This document shows, piece by piece, positions 1 through 8,866 of a stretch of 51,356 bases of DNA (position 1 is its first letter; each line of letters begins with the position of its first letter). The stretch spans positions 1-51,356 of the forward strand of contig JBJOIT010000021.1 of the NCBI GenBank assembly GCA_046046915.1, in the 5' to 3' direction. The stretch is from JBEEJZ01 sp046046915. Lineage in GTDB: Bacteria; Pseudomonadota; Gammaproteobacteria; Burkholderiales; Burkholderiaceae_C. The position numbers and the translations under genes were made by a program. Under the pieces are notes generated by a model. The model saw nothing but the letters and a program-made list of their open reading frames with translations, did no database searches and had not been told where the DNA came from.

Positions 1-1
1 G

Positions 2-517
2 AAGCGTGGCATCCGCGTCAAGACCAGCAGCTTCACCCGCCACCACGTCAACATCACCATGACGCAGGCCAAGGCGGTGAGCAATTACACCAACTCCATC
101 CTGGCCAATATGGAAGCCACCGACGAAGGCTACGACGAAGCTCTGTTGCTGGACAGCAGCGGCTTTGTGTCGGAAGGCGCAGGCGAGAACATCTTTGTGA
201 TCAAGAAGGGCGTGATCTACACCCCTGACCTGTCGGCCGGTGCCCTGAACGGCATCACCCGTAACACGGTGTTCCACATTGCCAAAGATCTGGGCCTGGA
301 AATTGTGCAAAAGCGCATCACCCGCGACGAGGTTTACATCGCCGACGAGGCCTTCTTTACCGGCACGGCTGCTGAAGTGACCCCGATCCGCGAACTCGAC
401 CGGATCGAGATCGGCTCCGGTAGCCGTGGTCCCATTACCGAAAAAATCCAGAGCGCGTTCTTTGACATCGTCAACGGCCGCAATCCCACATACGCCTACT
501 GGCTCAGCCCGGTTTAA
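2..517 (+). CDS. ilvE: Branched-chain amino acid aminotransferase, C-terminal part (5' end outside window)
   Basis: The reading frame is open from base 2 and ends with TAA at 515-517, so the N-terminal part lies before the window. The visible 171 residues contain the class IV PLP-aminotransferase signature: A-x-SNYTNS, then EALLLD followed by a GFVSEGAGENIF stretch, then a GxLNGITRNTV segment that in this family binds the cofactor phosphate. Family members interconvert Leu, Ile and Val with their 2-oxoacids in the cytoplasm, using glutamate as amino donor. The C-terminal TGTAAEVTPIRELD block is typical of IlvE rather than D-amino-acid aminotransferase. The gene is followed after 26 bases by a small zinc-finger gene on the same strand, a likely co-transcript. 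Only the C-terminal part can be judged here. Confidence 0.93.
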   Translation, partial: KRGIRVKTSSFTRHHVNITMTQAKAVSNYTNSILANMEATDEGYDEALLLDSSGFVSEGAGENIFVIKKGVIYTPDLSAGALNGITRNTVFHIAKDLGLEIVQKRITRDEVYIADEAFFTGTAAEVTPIRELDRIEIGSGSRGPITEKIQSAFFDIVNGRNPTYAYWLSPV

Positions 518-543
518 GGCCTTGCCCCACCTGGATCAAGATC

Positions 544-753
544 ATGAGCAAATCTTTTCTCGTTGAATTGCTGGCCAAAGACCTGAACCACCAGGGCGGC
601 GTGCACTGCCCCAGCGCCCATGCCGACATGAAGCTCTGGAACAGCCACCCCAAGGTCTACCTGGACGTGGCCCGTACCGGTGAGGCTCGTTGCCCCTACT
701 GCGGCACGGTGTACACCCTGAAGGCCGGTGAGCATTTCGGCGGTCATCACTGA
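544..753 (+). CDS. Small zinc-finger protein (zf-CHCC family)
   Basis: A 69-residue protein with a conserved zinc-site pattern: VHCP near residue 22, a histidine in the SAHAD segment, and a C-P-Y-C pair around residue 52. This matches the zf-CHCC family, which is related to the zinc-binding tail of the mitochondrial complex I subunit NDUFS6. Bacterial stand-alone versions have no established function. It sits 26 bases downstream of ilvE on the same strand and is probably co-transcribed with it. The length is normal for the bacterial family. The family call is confident, but no role can be stated from sequence. Confidence 0.88.
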   Translation: MSKSFLVELLAKDLNHQGGVHCPSAHADMKLWNSHPKVYLDVARTGEARCPYCGTVYTLKAGEHFGGHH

Positions 754-771
754 CCCCCTTCAATGCACAAG

Positions 772-800
772 TCCAAAAAAAAGCCACCTCGCGGTGGCTT
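772..800 (-). terminator. Rho-independent terminator for the minus-strand two-component operon
   Basis: A perfect 8-bp stem, AAGCCACC (781-788) and GGTGGCTT (793-800), closes a TCGC loop. Read on the minus strand the stem is followed by a run of eight T (773-780 on the plus strand is all A). It therefore fits an intrinsic terminator for transcripts coming from the histidine kinase gene. On the plus strand there is no T tract, so it would terminate the ilvE/zinc-finger transcript less well, although it may still protect its 3' end. Confidence 0.7.
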
Positions 801-899
801 AAAGAGTCCTGTTAGGGACATCGTTGGAGACAAATAAAAATAATCTTTGACTGTGTGACAGCAGTGACGAGACTTTACGAGTTGCTTGTCATTTTGACC

Positions 900-917
900 A
901 CCCCCCATTTGGGGGGT
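900..917. other. GC-rich perfect hairpin 3' of the histidine kinase gene
   Basis: Bases 900-906 (ACCCCCC) and 911-917 (GGGGGGT) form a 7-bp perfect inverted repeat around ATT plus one T. It lies between the kinase stop codon and the T-tract terminator. There is no T run on either strand, so it is not a classical terminator. It could be a 3'-end stabiliser or pause element. Confidence 0.3.
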
Positions 918-954
918 AGGGCTCGTTGAGCTTGCGTTTTTCGACTGGGGCGCT

Positions 955-2247
955 TTATTCAGGGGCCGATGTGGCGGGCAAACGCACCACGAAGCAGGCG
1001 CCACCGCCCTCCCGGGGCTCGCAGCGCACGGTTCCGCCATGGCGGGTGGTGATGGATTTCACCAGCGCCAGTCCTAGCCCTACACCGCCATCGCGCTCGG
1101 TGGCGCCAGGCAAACGATAAAAGGGCTCAAAGATTCGCTCGACCAACTCACCGGGCACGCCGGGCCCGCGGTCGCAGACCCGTAGCACGACCCATGCATC
1201 CGCCAGCCCGTCTTTGACGTCGGCGCGTTCTTGAACGCCCCCAGACCTCTCTAGCCCCAACTGCAGACTGACCTCACCCGCGCCATGACGTCGGGCGTTT
1301 TCGAGCAGGTTGCGCATCACTCGGCGCAACAGCTTGCTGACGCCCTGCACTTGAAGGGATTCAGGCGGGGTGTCCTCGAGGTCCAGCGCCAGCTCTGCCT
1401 GGGTTCGGGCGCACTCCTCAGCGGCCATGCCCAAGAGGTCGACGCTTTCCACGGTGCCAAGGTCCGCTTCCTGCGCATCCAGTCGGCTGGCCAGCAGGAT
1501 TTCGTCGATCAACTGATCCAGTTCGCCGATGTTGCGGGCGATCTCTGCTTTCCAGGGGCCAGCGGTGTCGCTCTGGATCAGCTCCAGCCCCAGGCGGATG
1601 CGTGCCAGTGGCGAACGCAACTCGTGCGAGGCGTTGGCCAACAAAGATTTTTGCGAGGCCAGCAGCGCTTTTTGGGTTTGGAGCAGTTCGTCGCGGGACC
1701 GAATCAGGGTCTGGATGCGGTCGGCTGCATGGTTGAAGCGTTGCGCCAGAAACCCCACCTCATCGTCACCTCTAACCGAGACACGGGCGTCCAAATCGCC
1801 ATTGCCCCAACGTTCGACACTGTTTTGTAGTCGCTCCAGTCGACGGGTGAGTTTGCGCACGATGGGGTAGGTGCCCAGCGCCACGGCTACCCCGACCAGT
1901 GCCAGCATCCAGAAAAAGCCAAAGGGTGGCTTGGCCCAAAATGGCTGGGGTCCCCGGGGCAAGTGCATGAGCAAGGTGTGGCCGTCGTCCATGCGTACCA
2001 AAAACTCGGGGCCGTTGCCCGAGGGTGCAGAAGCGCCGGTCCGTTCTTCGCCCCGATCGTCATCGCGCCGATGCATATGCCTGGGGCGCCCCTGGCCAAT
2101 GACTTGGCCGCTGACATCCCGTATCACCACATCGCGCAGGGGTGGTTCGGTGCTGAGGTGCCAGATCCAGCCCACCAGCAGCGTCAATACGGCCACGGCC
2201 AGCAGCACGGCCAGCCAGATGCGAAGGTAGAGATGCTTGAACATCAC
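955..2247 (-). CDS. Sensor histidine kinase of an OmpR-type two-component system
   Basis: The 430-residue inner-membrane kinase starts with a short cytoplasmic end and a first membrane helix (residues about 8-28). A periplasmic segment of roughly 80 residues rich in charged residues follows, then a second helix (about 108-128). A HAMP linker comes next, and then the dimerisation/phosphoacceptor box with NASHELRSPLARI. The ATP-binding core shows an N box (NLLENARRH), a G1 box (DRGPGVP) and a G2 box (GVGLGLALV). The start is GTG at 2247, directly abutting the TGA of the response regulator, with an ATG one codon later; translation is probably coupled. The ligand is unknown: the short periplasmic loop gives no recognisable sensor fold. 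Confidence 0.9.
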   Translation of the reverse strand: MMFKHLYLRIWLAVLLAVAVLTLLVGWIWHLSTEPPLRDVVIRDVSGQVIGQGRPRHMHRRDDDRGEERTGASAPSGNGPEFLVRMDDGHTLLMHLPRGPQPFWAKPPFGFFWMLALVGVAVALGTYPIVRKLTRRLERLQNSVERWGNGDLDARVSVRGDDEVGFLAQRFNHAADRIQTLIRSRDELLQTQKALLASQKSLLANASHELRSPLARIRLGLELIQSDTAGPWKAEIARNIGELDQLIDEILLASRLDAQEADLGTVESVDLLGMAAEECARTQAELALDLEDTPPESLQVQGVSKLLRRVMRNLLENARRHGAGEVSLQLGLERSGGVQERADVKDGLADAWVVLRVCDRGPGVPGELVERIFEPFYRLPGATERDGGVGLGLALVKSITTRHGGTVRCEPREGGGACFVVRLPATSAPE

Positions 2248-2976
2248 TCAATCCTGCTGACGCGCAAAAACATAGCCCACACCACGCACGGTGAGGATGC
2301 GCTTGGGTGCTTTGGCGTCAACCTCAATCGCCGCGCGGATACGGCCCATGTGCACATCGATCGATCGGTCAAAGGCGTCCAGCTCGCGTCCCCGTACCGC
2401 CTCCATGATCTGGTCGCGAGTCAGCACACGGCCGGCACGCTCGGCCAGCGCCACCAGCAGATCAAACTGGTAGCTGGTCAGGTCGGCAAGCTGTGTGCCG
2501 ACTGTCACGGTGCGTGCGTCGCGGTCGATTTGCATGCTGCCAAACACCAGTGCCTTGTTCTTAGTGGGCGCAGTGGTGCTATCGCCGCGCCGGCGCAAGA
2601 CGGCCCGGATGCGAGCCAGGAGTTCGCGGGGTTCAAAAGGCTTGGGCAGGTAATCGTCGGCGCCGATCTCCAGGCCGATGATGCGGTCCATGGGGTCGCC
2701 TTTGGCGGTGAGCATGAGTACCGGCAGGCGGGCCAAGTCGCCTGGCATGGCGCGTATGCGCCGGCACACCTCCAGGCCGTCCAGATCAGGCAGCATCAGG
2801 TCCAGAATGACCAGCTCGGGTGTGGGCGATGCAGACGAAGTACTCTCTTGAAGCAGGCGCAGGCCTGTGGTGGCGTCCGGGGCGTGGGTGACGACGTAGC
2901 CCGATTGCCCCAGGTATTGGGCCACCATGCCCGCCAGCCGGGTGTCGTCCTCAATCATCAACAGGTGTTGGCTCAT
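2248..2976 (-). CDS. OmpR/PhoB-family response regulator
   Basis: The 242-residue DNA-binding response regulator is paired with the kinase that starts at the next base. The receiver domain (residues about 4-120) has the acidic pair E9/D10/D11, phosphoacceptor D59 in the LVILDLMLPD strand, and the LTAKG lysine. The C-terminal winged helix shows a LTSYQFDLL entry and the RSIDVHMGRIRAAIE recognition region ending in RGVGYVF. The start at 2976 (MSQHLLMIEDD) was preferred over an upstream in-frame ATG at 3003 because the receiver fold begins directly there. Together with the downstream kinase it forms a two-gene operon ending at the terminator at 772-800. The target genes are not evident. The neighbouring ampG is on the same strand and upstream, with about 70 bases between. 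Confidence 0.92.
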   Translation of the reverse strand: MSQHLLMIEDDTRLAGMVAQYLGQSGYVVTHAPDATTGLRLLQESTSSASPTPELVILDLMLPDLDGLEVCRRIRAMPGDLARLPVLMLTAKGDPMDRIIGLEIGADDYLPKPFEPRELLARIRAVLRRRGDSTTAPTKNKALVFGSMQIDRDARTVTVGTQLADLTSYQFDLLVALAERAGRVLTRDQIMEAVRGRELDAFDRSIDVHMGRIRAAIEVDAKAPKRILTVRGVGYVFARQQD

Positions 2977-3046
2977 GGCAAGAGTGTGGCGAGACGCCGG
3001 CAATGCAGCTTGAAGCTGCGGTAAAGAAAGGTAAATCTGGCCAGGG

Positions 3047-4384
3047 TCAGCTGTTGCGGGCGTGGCGCCCGGCCAGCCAGATCAGCAGCAAGACCGGTAG
3101 CCCCAAAAAGGCCGTGGCGGTGAAAAACGACTCGTAGCCAAAAGCATCGACATAACGGCCCGAGTAGCCGGCCAGAAACTTGGGCAACAGCAGCATCATG
3201 GAGCTGAACAGCGCATATTGCGTGGCCGAATACTGCACATTGGTCAGGCTCGACAAATAGGCTATGAAGGCGGCCGAGGCTATGCCGCTGGAAAGGTTGT
3301 CTGCCGAAATCACAAAGATCAGCTTGGTGACGTCGTGGCCCTGTCCCCCCAGCCAGGCAAACAGCAGGTTGCTGGCCGCACTGAGCACGGCGCCCAGCAT
3401 CAGCACGCGCATCATGCCCAGGCGCATGGAGAGCACCCCACCCACAAAAGCGCCCACCAGGGTCATGATGACGCCATACACCTTGGTCACGGCTGCTACC
3501 TCGTCCTTGGTGTAGCCCATGTCCACATAAAACGGGTTGGCCATGATGCCCATCACCACGTCGCTGATGCGGTAGACCGCAATCAACGAGAGGATCAGGG
3601 CCGCCTGCCAGCGGTAGCGTTTGATGAAGTCGGCAAACGGATCGATCAGTGCGCCCTGCAGCCAATCGGCCGCGTTTTTGGCAGGGGGCAACTCGCGCCC
3701 TGTGGGTTCGGGCGAGAACAAGACGGTGAGCACGCCCAGGGCCATGCTGGCGGCCATCACCAAATAGGCGGTTTGCCAGGCGCCGTGTTGGTAGGCGTTG
3801 ACATCGGCCACCTCGGCGCGCGCAGCCAACCACAGCACACCGGCGCCAGCCCAGATCATGGCCAGGCGATAGCCGGTTTGGTAGGCCGCTGCCAGGGCGG
3901 GCTGGCGGTTGACATCGGCCGATTCGATACGAAATGCGTCCAGCGCAATGTCTTGCGTGGCCGAGCCAAAAGCAACGATCAGCGCACACCACACCACGGG
4001 CTCCAGGGCCAGTTTGGGGTCGGTCAGCGCCATGCCGCACAGACCAGCCACGATGGCCAGTTGGGACAGCAACAGCCAGCTGCGCCGCCGGCCCAGCCAG
4101 CGTGTGAGCAGTGGCAGTGGCATCCGGTCCACCAGTGGCGCCCAGACCCATTTGAAGCCATAGGCCAAACCCACCCAGCTGAGATAACCAATCGTGGTTC
4201 GGTCGATGCCGGCCTCGCGCAGCCAAAAGCTCAGGGTACCCAGCACCAGCAACAGGGGCAGGCCGGCAGAAAACCCAAGTAAGAGCATCCGCACCGTGGG
4301 CGGCTCCAGGTAAACCCGCAAGGTGGCTTGCCAGCTGAGACGGGGGGCGCTTGTTGGTGAGGTGTTGTGCGTGTCGGTGCTCAT
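3047..4384 (-). CDS. ampG: AmpG-type muropeptide permease (MFS)
   Basis: A 445-residue major facilitator protein with about 12 hydrophobic helices. Family hallmarks are visible: GFSAGLPLLLVLGTLSFWLREAG near residues 40-60, then WVGLAYGFKWVWAPLVDR, and a TQDIALDAFRIE segment in the middle, which is characteristic of AmpG. AmpG imports GlcNAc-anhydroMurNAc peptides released during cell-wall turnover into the cytoplasm for recycling, and in many Gram-negatives this links to beta-lactamase induction. The start was set at 4384 (MSTDTHN). The frame stays open upstream, but that stretch overlaps the divergent M48 protease gene and lacks transporter features. No ampD, nagZ or ampR gene is adjacent here. 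Confidence 0.9.
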   Translation of the reverse strand: MSTDTHNTSPTSAPRLSWQATLRVYLEPPTVRMLLLGFSAGLPLLLVLGTLSFWLREAGIDRTTIGYLSWVGLAYGFKWVWAPLVDRMPLPLLTRWLGRRRSWLLLSQLAIVAGLCGMALTDPKLALEPVVWCALIVAFGSATQDIALDAFRIESADVNRQPALAAAYQTGYRLAMIWAGAGVLWLAARAEVADVNAYQHGAWQTAYLVMAASMALGVLTVLFSPEPTGRELPPAKNAADWLQGALIDPFADFIKRYRWQAALILSLIAVYRISDVVMGIMANPFYVDMGYTKDEVAAVTKVYGVIMTLVGAFVGGVLSMRLGMMRVLMLGAVLSAASNLLFAWLGGQGHDVTKLIFVISADNLSSGIASAAFIAYLSSLTNVQYSATQYALFSSMMLLLPKFLAGYSGRYVDAFGYESFFTATAFLGLPVLLLIWLAGRHARNS

Positions 4385-4457
4385 CTGGGAATAATACGCG
4401 GCGGATTCCGTTCGATTCGCCACATACGTCGTCAACATCACATCAAGGTTTGAATCC

Positions 4458-5312
4458 ATGTTCTCAGGTTTGAGGTGTCGCAGACAGGCGCCCGGCGCCC
4501 AGCGCCTTGTCGTGCTCGCTTTAGCCGCTCTCTTGGCAGGCAGCGGGCTGCCCGCGGCGGCGCGCGATGGCGTGCAAGTGGGGCAGAACTCGGCGTTTAG
4601 CAAGCTGGTGCCCGCCCAGCAGATCGAAAGTTCATCTTCATTGCAATATGCCCAGATGCTGCAGCAGGCCGACGAGAAAAATGCGCTGGCCGGCAAAGAC
4701 CACCCGCAGCTCAAGCGCCTGAGAGCCATTGCCGACAAAATCATTCCCTACAGCCTGGACTGGAACCCCCGGGCGCGAGACTGGAAGTGGGAAGTCAACC
4801 TGATCGGCTCCAAGCAGCTCAACGCGTTTTGCATGCCAGGCGGCAAGATCGTTTTTTACACCGGCATCTTGGACCAGCTCAAACTGACTGATGACGAGGT
4901 GGCCATGATCATGGGCCACGAAATTGCACACGCCCTGCGTGAACATGCCCGTGAGCGCATGGGCAAAAGCACGGCCACCAACATCGGTGTGGGCCTGCTC
5001 AGCCAGGTGCTGGGCTTGGGCCAGGTGGGCCAGACGGTCACCAACTATGGTGCCCAGCTGCTCACCCTCAAATTTGGTCGCGAGGATGAGTCCGAGGCCG
5101 ACCTGGTGGGCATGGAACTCGCCGCCCGAGCAGGCTTTGACCCACGCGCTGGCGTGACCCTGTGGCAAAAAATGGGCGCCGCCAGTAAGGGCGCGCCACC
5201 CCAGTGGCTGAGCACCCACCCTTCGGGCAACACCCGCATAGCGGACATTGAGGCCAACCTGCCCAAGGTCCTGCCCTTGTATGAGCAGGCATCGCTGAAG
5301 TCGAGCCAATAG
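4458..5312 (+). CDS. Periplasmic M48-family metallopeptidase (LoiP/YggG-like)
   Basis: A 284-residue exported zinc protease. Residues 1-36 form a basic then hydrophobic signal peptide ending at an AAA site. The zinc motif HEIAH is at residues 154-158, and the third ligand glutamate is in the ESEAD stretch near residues 211-215, both diagnostic of M48. No membrane helices follow the signal, as in the LoiP/YcaL/BepA branch of periplasmic quality-control proteases rather than HtpX. There is no TPR domain, so it is not BepA-length. It is divergently placed from ampG, with 73 bases between the start codons, so the two share a promoter region. The likely substrates are misfolded envelope proteins; this is inferred from the family. 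Confidence 0.88.
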   Translation: MFSGLRCRRQAPGAQRLVVLALAALLAGSGLPAAARDGVQVGQNSAFSKLVPAQQIESSSSLQYAQMLQQADEKNALAGKDHPQLKRLRAIADKIIPYSLDWNPRARDWKWEVNLIGSKQLNAFCMPGGKIVFYTGILDQLKLTDDEVAMIMGHEIAHALREHARERMGKSTATNIGVGLLSQVLGLGQVGQTVTNYGAQLLTLKFGREDESEADLVGMELAARAGFDPRAGVTLWQKMGAASKGAPPQWLSTHPSGNTRIADIEANLPKVLPLYEQASLKSSQ

Positions 5313-5415
5313 AAGGTGCCGACGATTTGCCAGCCGACTTGACAGGGCGCCCTCAAACGGGAACAACGGCGAGAGTGCACCCCATACCAGTACCCACAAC
5401 ACGAGGCAGACACCG

Positions 5416-7140
5416 ATGGACTCCAAAAAATACCCGTTTCGTCGCAGCCAGGCCTGGTTTGGCAAGGACGACCGTGATGGATTTGTGTACCGCAGCTGGA
5501 TCAAGAACCAAGGCTACCCGCACGACGAGTTTGATGGCCGGCCAGTCATTGGCATTTGCAACACCTGGAGCGAACTGACGCCTTGCAATGGGCACTTCCG
5601 GGAATTGGCCGAATTTGTGAAACGCGGCGTGTATGAAGCCGGTGGCTTTCCGCTCGAATTTCCGGTGATGTCCTTGGGCGAAACCCAGCTGCGCCCCACC
5701 GCCATGCTGTTTCGCAACCTGGCCAGCATGGACGTGGAGGAGTCGATCCGCGGCAACCCCATCGACGGCGTCGTATTGCTCATGGGCTGTGACAAGACCA
5801 CACCTTCCTTGCTGATGGGCGCTGCCAGTTGCGATTTGCCGACCATCGGCCTGTCGGGTGGACCCATGCTCAATGGCAAGTTTCGGGGGGCTGACATCGG
5901 TTCGGGCACCGGTGTCTGGCAGATGAGCGAGATGGTGCGCGCTGGCGAGATGAGCAAGGAAGACTTCACAGCGGCCGAGTCGTGCATGCACCGCTCCAAG
6001 GGCAACTGCATGACCATGGGCACAGCCAGCACCATGGCCAGCATGGTCGAGGCGCTGGGCATGTCGCTGCCCGAGAACGCCGCGATTCCGGCCGCCGACA
6101 CCCGGCGCAACCGGCTGGCGCAGCTTACCGGCCGGCGCATTGTGGAGATGGTCAACCAGGACCTGCGTATGTCGCACATCCTCACCCGCCAGGCCTTTGA
6201 GAACGCCATCCGCACCAACGCCGCCATTGGGGGATCCACCAACGCTGTTATCCACCTGATTGCCATTGCCGGACGCATGGGCGTAGAGCTCAACCTGGAC
6301 GACTGGGATCGACTGGGTGCCAGCGTCCCTTGCCTGTTGAATCTGCAGCCCTCGGGCAAGTTCCTGATGGAGGATTTTTATTACGCCGGTGGTTTGCCTG
6401 CGGTGCTGCGCGAGATTGCGCCGCTGCTACATCTGGAGGCCCTCACCGCCAATGGCAAGACTCTGGGAGACAACATTGCCCAGGCGCCTTGCTACAACCG
6501 CGAGGTCATCAAGACGCCCGAGGCGCCTTTCATGAAAGACGCGGGCATAGCCGTCTTGCGGGGCAATCTGGCGCCCGATGGCGCGGTGATCAAGCCGTCC
6601 GCGGCCTCAGCCCACTTGCTGCAGCACCGGGGCCGTGCCGTGGTGTTTGAGGACATTGAAGACTTTCATGCCCGCATCGACCGAGACGATCTGGACGTGG
6701 ACGAGCACTGCGTGATGGTGCTCAAGAACTGCGGCCCCAAGGGCTACCCCGGCATGGCGGAGGTGGGCAACATGCCTTTGCCTCCCAAAGTGCTGCAAAA
6801 AGGCATCACTGACATGGTGCGCATCAGCGACGGGCGCATGAGCGGCACGGCCTACGGCACCGTGGTGCTGCACACCAGCCCCGAAGCGGCAGCAGGCGGC
6901 ACACTGGCGCTGGTGCAAAACGGCGACATGATCGAGCTGGACGTGGCTGGTCGGCGCCTGCACCTGGAGGTGTCAGACGAAGAGTTGGCACAACGTCGGC
7001 TGGCCTGGAAGCCGCCCCGGCATCCCAGCCGGGGCTACCAGAAGCTATACGTGGACCATGTGCAGCAGGCCCACCTGGGTGCGGACCTGGACTTTCTGGT
7101 GGGAGGCAGCGGCGCCGAGGTGCCGCGCGAGTCACACTGA
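5416..7140 (+). CDS. IlvD/Edd-family dehydratase, probably a sugar-acid (e.g. L-arabinonate) dehydratase
   Basis: A 574-residue Fe-S dehydratase. The three cysteines expected to hold a [2Fe-2S] cluster are at C57 (SELTPCNGH), C125 (LLMGCDKTTP) and C198 (SKGNCMTMG), with the same spacing as the structurally known L-arabinonate and D-xylonate dehydratases. The catalytic serine sits in SDGRMSGT near residue 476. The N-terminal RSWIKNQG and the NTWSELTPCN block fit the sugar-acid branch better than dihydroxy-acid dehydratase (IlvD) or phosphogluconate dehydratase (Edd). Such enzymes dehydrate aldonic acids to 2-keto-3-deoxy acids in the cytoplasm. No sugar transporter or aldolase gene is adjacent, so the exact substrate is open. 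The last 9 bases overlap the convergent proQ gene. Confidence 0.87.
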   Translation: MDSKKYPFRRSQAWFGKDDRDGFVYRSWIKNQGYPHDEFDGRPVIGICNTWSELTPCNGHFRELAEFVKRGVYEAGGFPLEFPVMSLGETQLRPTAMLFRNLASMDVEESIRGNPIDGVVLLMGCDKTTPSLLMGAASCDLPTIGLSGGPMLNGKFRGADIGSGTGVWQMSEMVRAGEMSKEDFTAAESCMHRSKGNCMTMGTASTMASMVEALGMSLPENAAIPAADTRRNRLAQLTGRRIVEMVNQDLRMSHILTRQAFENAIRTNAAIGGSTNAVIHLIAIAGRMGVELNLDDWDRLGASVPCLLNLQPSGKFLMEDFYYAGGLPAVLREIAPLLHLEALTANGKTLGDNIAQAPCYNREVIKTPEAPFMKDAGIAVLRGNLAPDGAVIKPSAASAHLLQHRGRAVVFEDIEDFHARIDRDDLDVDEHCVMVLKNCGPKGYPGMAEVGNMPLPPKVLQKGITDMVRISDGRMSGTAYGTVVLHTSPEAAAGGTLALVQNGDMIELDVAGRRLHLEVSDEELAQRRLAWKPPRHPSRGYQKLYVDHVQQAHLGADLDFLVGGSGAEVPRESH

Positions 7141-7908
7141 GGCGGCGGCTGTCGCTTCGTCCGTGGCGCTGGCTGTAGCCGTGGTCGCTGCGTTGGCGTT
7201 GGCGCTGCGTGCCCGGTCCAGCGATCGTTTGGCTTCGCGCACGTCCATGCCGTACATGTCAGCAAAGGCCTCGACAGTTTGGCCGCTGGCGTCAAATGCG
7301 CGCAACAGGGCCTCGGCTCGGGCAGCCCGGGTGGCGGCCTCAGCCAAAGCCTCTTGTAGCAGGGTGTTGGCGGCTTCGTCGCGGCTGTGCACGCGCAGGG
7401 CGTAGTCTTCGCGGCTTAGTCCCGAGGCCTCAAAGGCGCGCACCATGCGCTCGCGCAAGAGTGGGCGCAGGTCTTCCTGGCTGCGGCCCTGACGCCGGCG
7501 ATGCACTTCCAGCAAGGCATGGTGCACATGCTCCGGGGCCATGGCTTCAACGGCCTGGGCGTGAAGGTCGTGGCGCTGCTGGCCAGAGGCTACGGCCAAC
7601 AGGTAGCGAGTGGAGCGGGTGTGCAGTGCCAGGGCTTCCTTGAGCAGTTCGCTGTCCAGGGCCTCGGGATGGGCGGCCATCAGGTCCTGAAAAATGCCCC
7701 GCTTCAAAGGCAAAAACACGGCACCAAACAGGGCCGGGTAGAGCGCGGCCAGCTGCTCCAGCACCGGCATGCAGCGGGGCACCTTGCTGGCCTTGCCTGA
7801 AGCGCCAGCCTTGGCGCGTTGACCCTGTTTTGCGGGGCGCTGGGGCGCATCACCGGAGGCAGGGGCTGCGTCAGGCACGGGGGTGGTTTCAATCACAAGG
7901 TCAGTCAT
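7132..7908 (-). CDS. proQ: ProQ/FinO-family RNA-binding protein
   Basis: A 258-residue protein with three parts. Residues 1-45 are a low-complexity Ala/Lys/Pro tail. A ProQ/FinO domain spans about residues 46-150, recognised by the YPALFG segment, the LPLKRGIFQDLM stretch and ALALHTRSTRYLLAVASGQ. A helical Ala-rich C-terminus ends in an Ala/Thr tail. ProQ-domain proteins bind structured RNAs, especially 3'-end stem-loops, and help sRNA-mRNA pairing. The extra C-terminal part (about 100 residues, with an RSLDRARS motif) is not the Tudor-like domain of E. coli ProQ that I would recognise. It converges on the dehydratase gene with a 9-base overlap and lies 43 bases upstream of pirin on the same strand. 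Confidence 0.88.
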   Translation of the reverse strand: MTDLVIETTPVPDAAPASGDAPQRPAKQGQRAKAGASGKASKVPRCMPVLEQLAALYPALFGAVFLPLKRGIFQDLMAAHPEALDSELLKEALALHTRSTRYLLAVASGQQRHDLHAQAVEAMAPEHVHHALLEVHRRRQGRSQEDLRPLLRERMVRAFEASGLSREDYALRVHSRDEAANTLLQEALAEAATRAARAEALLRAFDASGQTVEAFADMYGMDVREAKRSLDRARSANANAATTATASATDEATAAASV

Positions 7909-7951
7909 GGTGCGGGCGTACGTTCAACAAAGCCCTCTATCATGCCAGCCT

Positions 7952-8824
7952 CTAGGCAATGGCCCCCATCTTGCCTGCCCTGAAGTCGGCGAAGGCTTGA
8001 TGAATTTCCTGTTCGGTATTCATCACAAATGGGCCGTAGCCCACGATGGGTTCGTTCAGTGGCTGGCCACTCATTAGTAGCAGTTTGCAGTCGTCCTTGG
8101 CCTGTAGTTGCAGGGTGTCGCCAGCGCGTTCCATCACGGCCATTTCTGCTGCACCCACCGTCTGGTCGCCAAATACCAGAGTCCCCGTGGCCACAAATAC
8201 CGCGCAGGTGTGCCCGTCGGTCAGGTTGAATGTGGCGCTTGCACCGGCTTTCAGGCGCAGGTCCCACACGTTCATGGGAGTGAAGGTGCTCGCCGGGCCT
8301 GTCATGAGCCCGGTGCCGCTCTGGTAGGTGCCCGCAATGACGTGCACTTCGCCCGCATCTTGGGGCAGGGCAGCACAGGGGATCTGGCTGGCCGTGATGC
8401 CTTGGTAGCCCGGAGGTGACATCTTGTCTTTGGCCGGCAGGTTGACCCAGAGCTGGATCATCTCGAAAGGGCCACCCTTGCGAGCGTAGGCTTCGCTGTG
8501 AAATTCCTCGTGCACCAGGCCGCCGGCTGCGGTCATCCACTGCACGTCACCGGGGCCTATGGTGCCGCCACCACCCGAAGAGTCGCGGTGGGACACTTCG
8601 CCCGAGTAGACGATGGACACCGTCTCAATGCCCCGATGCGGGTGCGACCCCACACCCCTGCGTTGCGTGGTGGGCTCGAAGTGCGCCGGGCCGGCGTAGT
8701 CCAGCATCAGAAAGGGCGACATCGCCTCGTGAATGTCGTTGTACGAAAACATGTTGCGCACCGGAAAGCCGTCACCGACCCAGTGACTGCCGTTGCTGCG
8801 TTTGATGAAAGCCAGTTGCTTCAT
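7952..8824 (-). CDS. Pirin family protein
   Basis: A 290-residue bicupin. The N-terminal metal-site motif is present: GVGSHPHRGIETV around residues 55-67, with paired histidines, and H-x-E in LVHEEFHSE about 45 residues later. These are the pirin iron ligands. A second cupin half follows with a conserved AGTYQSGTGLM segment. Bacterial pirins have been reported as quercetinases or as partners of metabolic enzymes; a specific role here cannot be read out. The start at 8824 is chosen because AAGGAG lies 8 bases upstream on the minus strand; an in-frame ATG further upstream lacks this. It lies in a run of co-directional genes (aroE, pirin, proQ). Confidence 0.92.
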   Translation of the reverse strand: MKQLAFIKRSNGSHWVGDGFPVRNMFSYNDIHEAMSPFLMLDYAGPAHFEPTTQRRGVGSHPHRGIETVSIVYSGEVSHRDSSGGGGTIGPGDVQWMTAAGGLVHEEFHSEAYARKGGPFEMIQLWVNLPAKDKMSPPGYQGITASQIPCAALPQDAGEVHVIAGTYQSGTGLMTGPASTFTPMNVWDLRLKAGASATFNLTDGHTCAVFVATGTLVFGDQTVGAAEMAVMERAGDTLQLQAKDDCKLLLMSGQPLNEPIVGYGPFVMNTEQEIHQAFADFRAGKMGAIA

Positions 8825-8866
8825 GGGCCTCTCCTTGGAAACCATCACTGTAAGGGATGGCGGTTT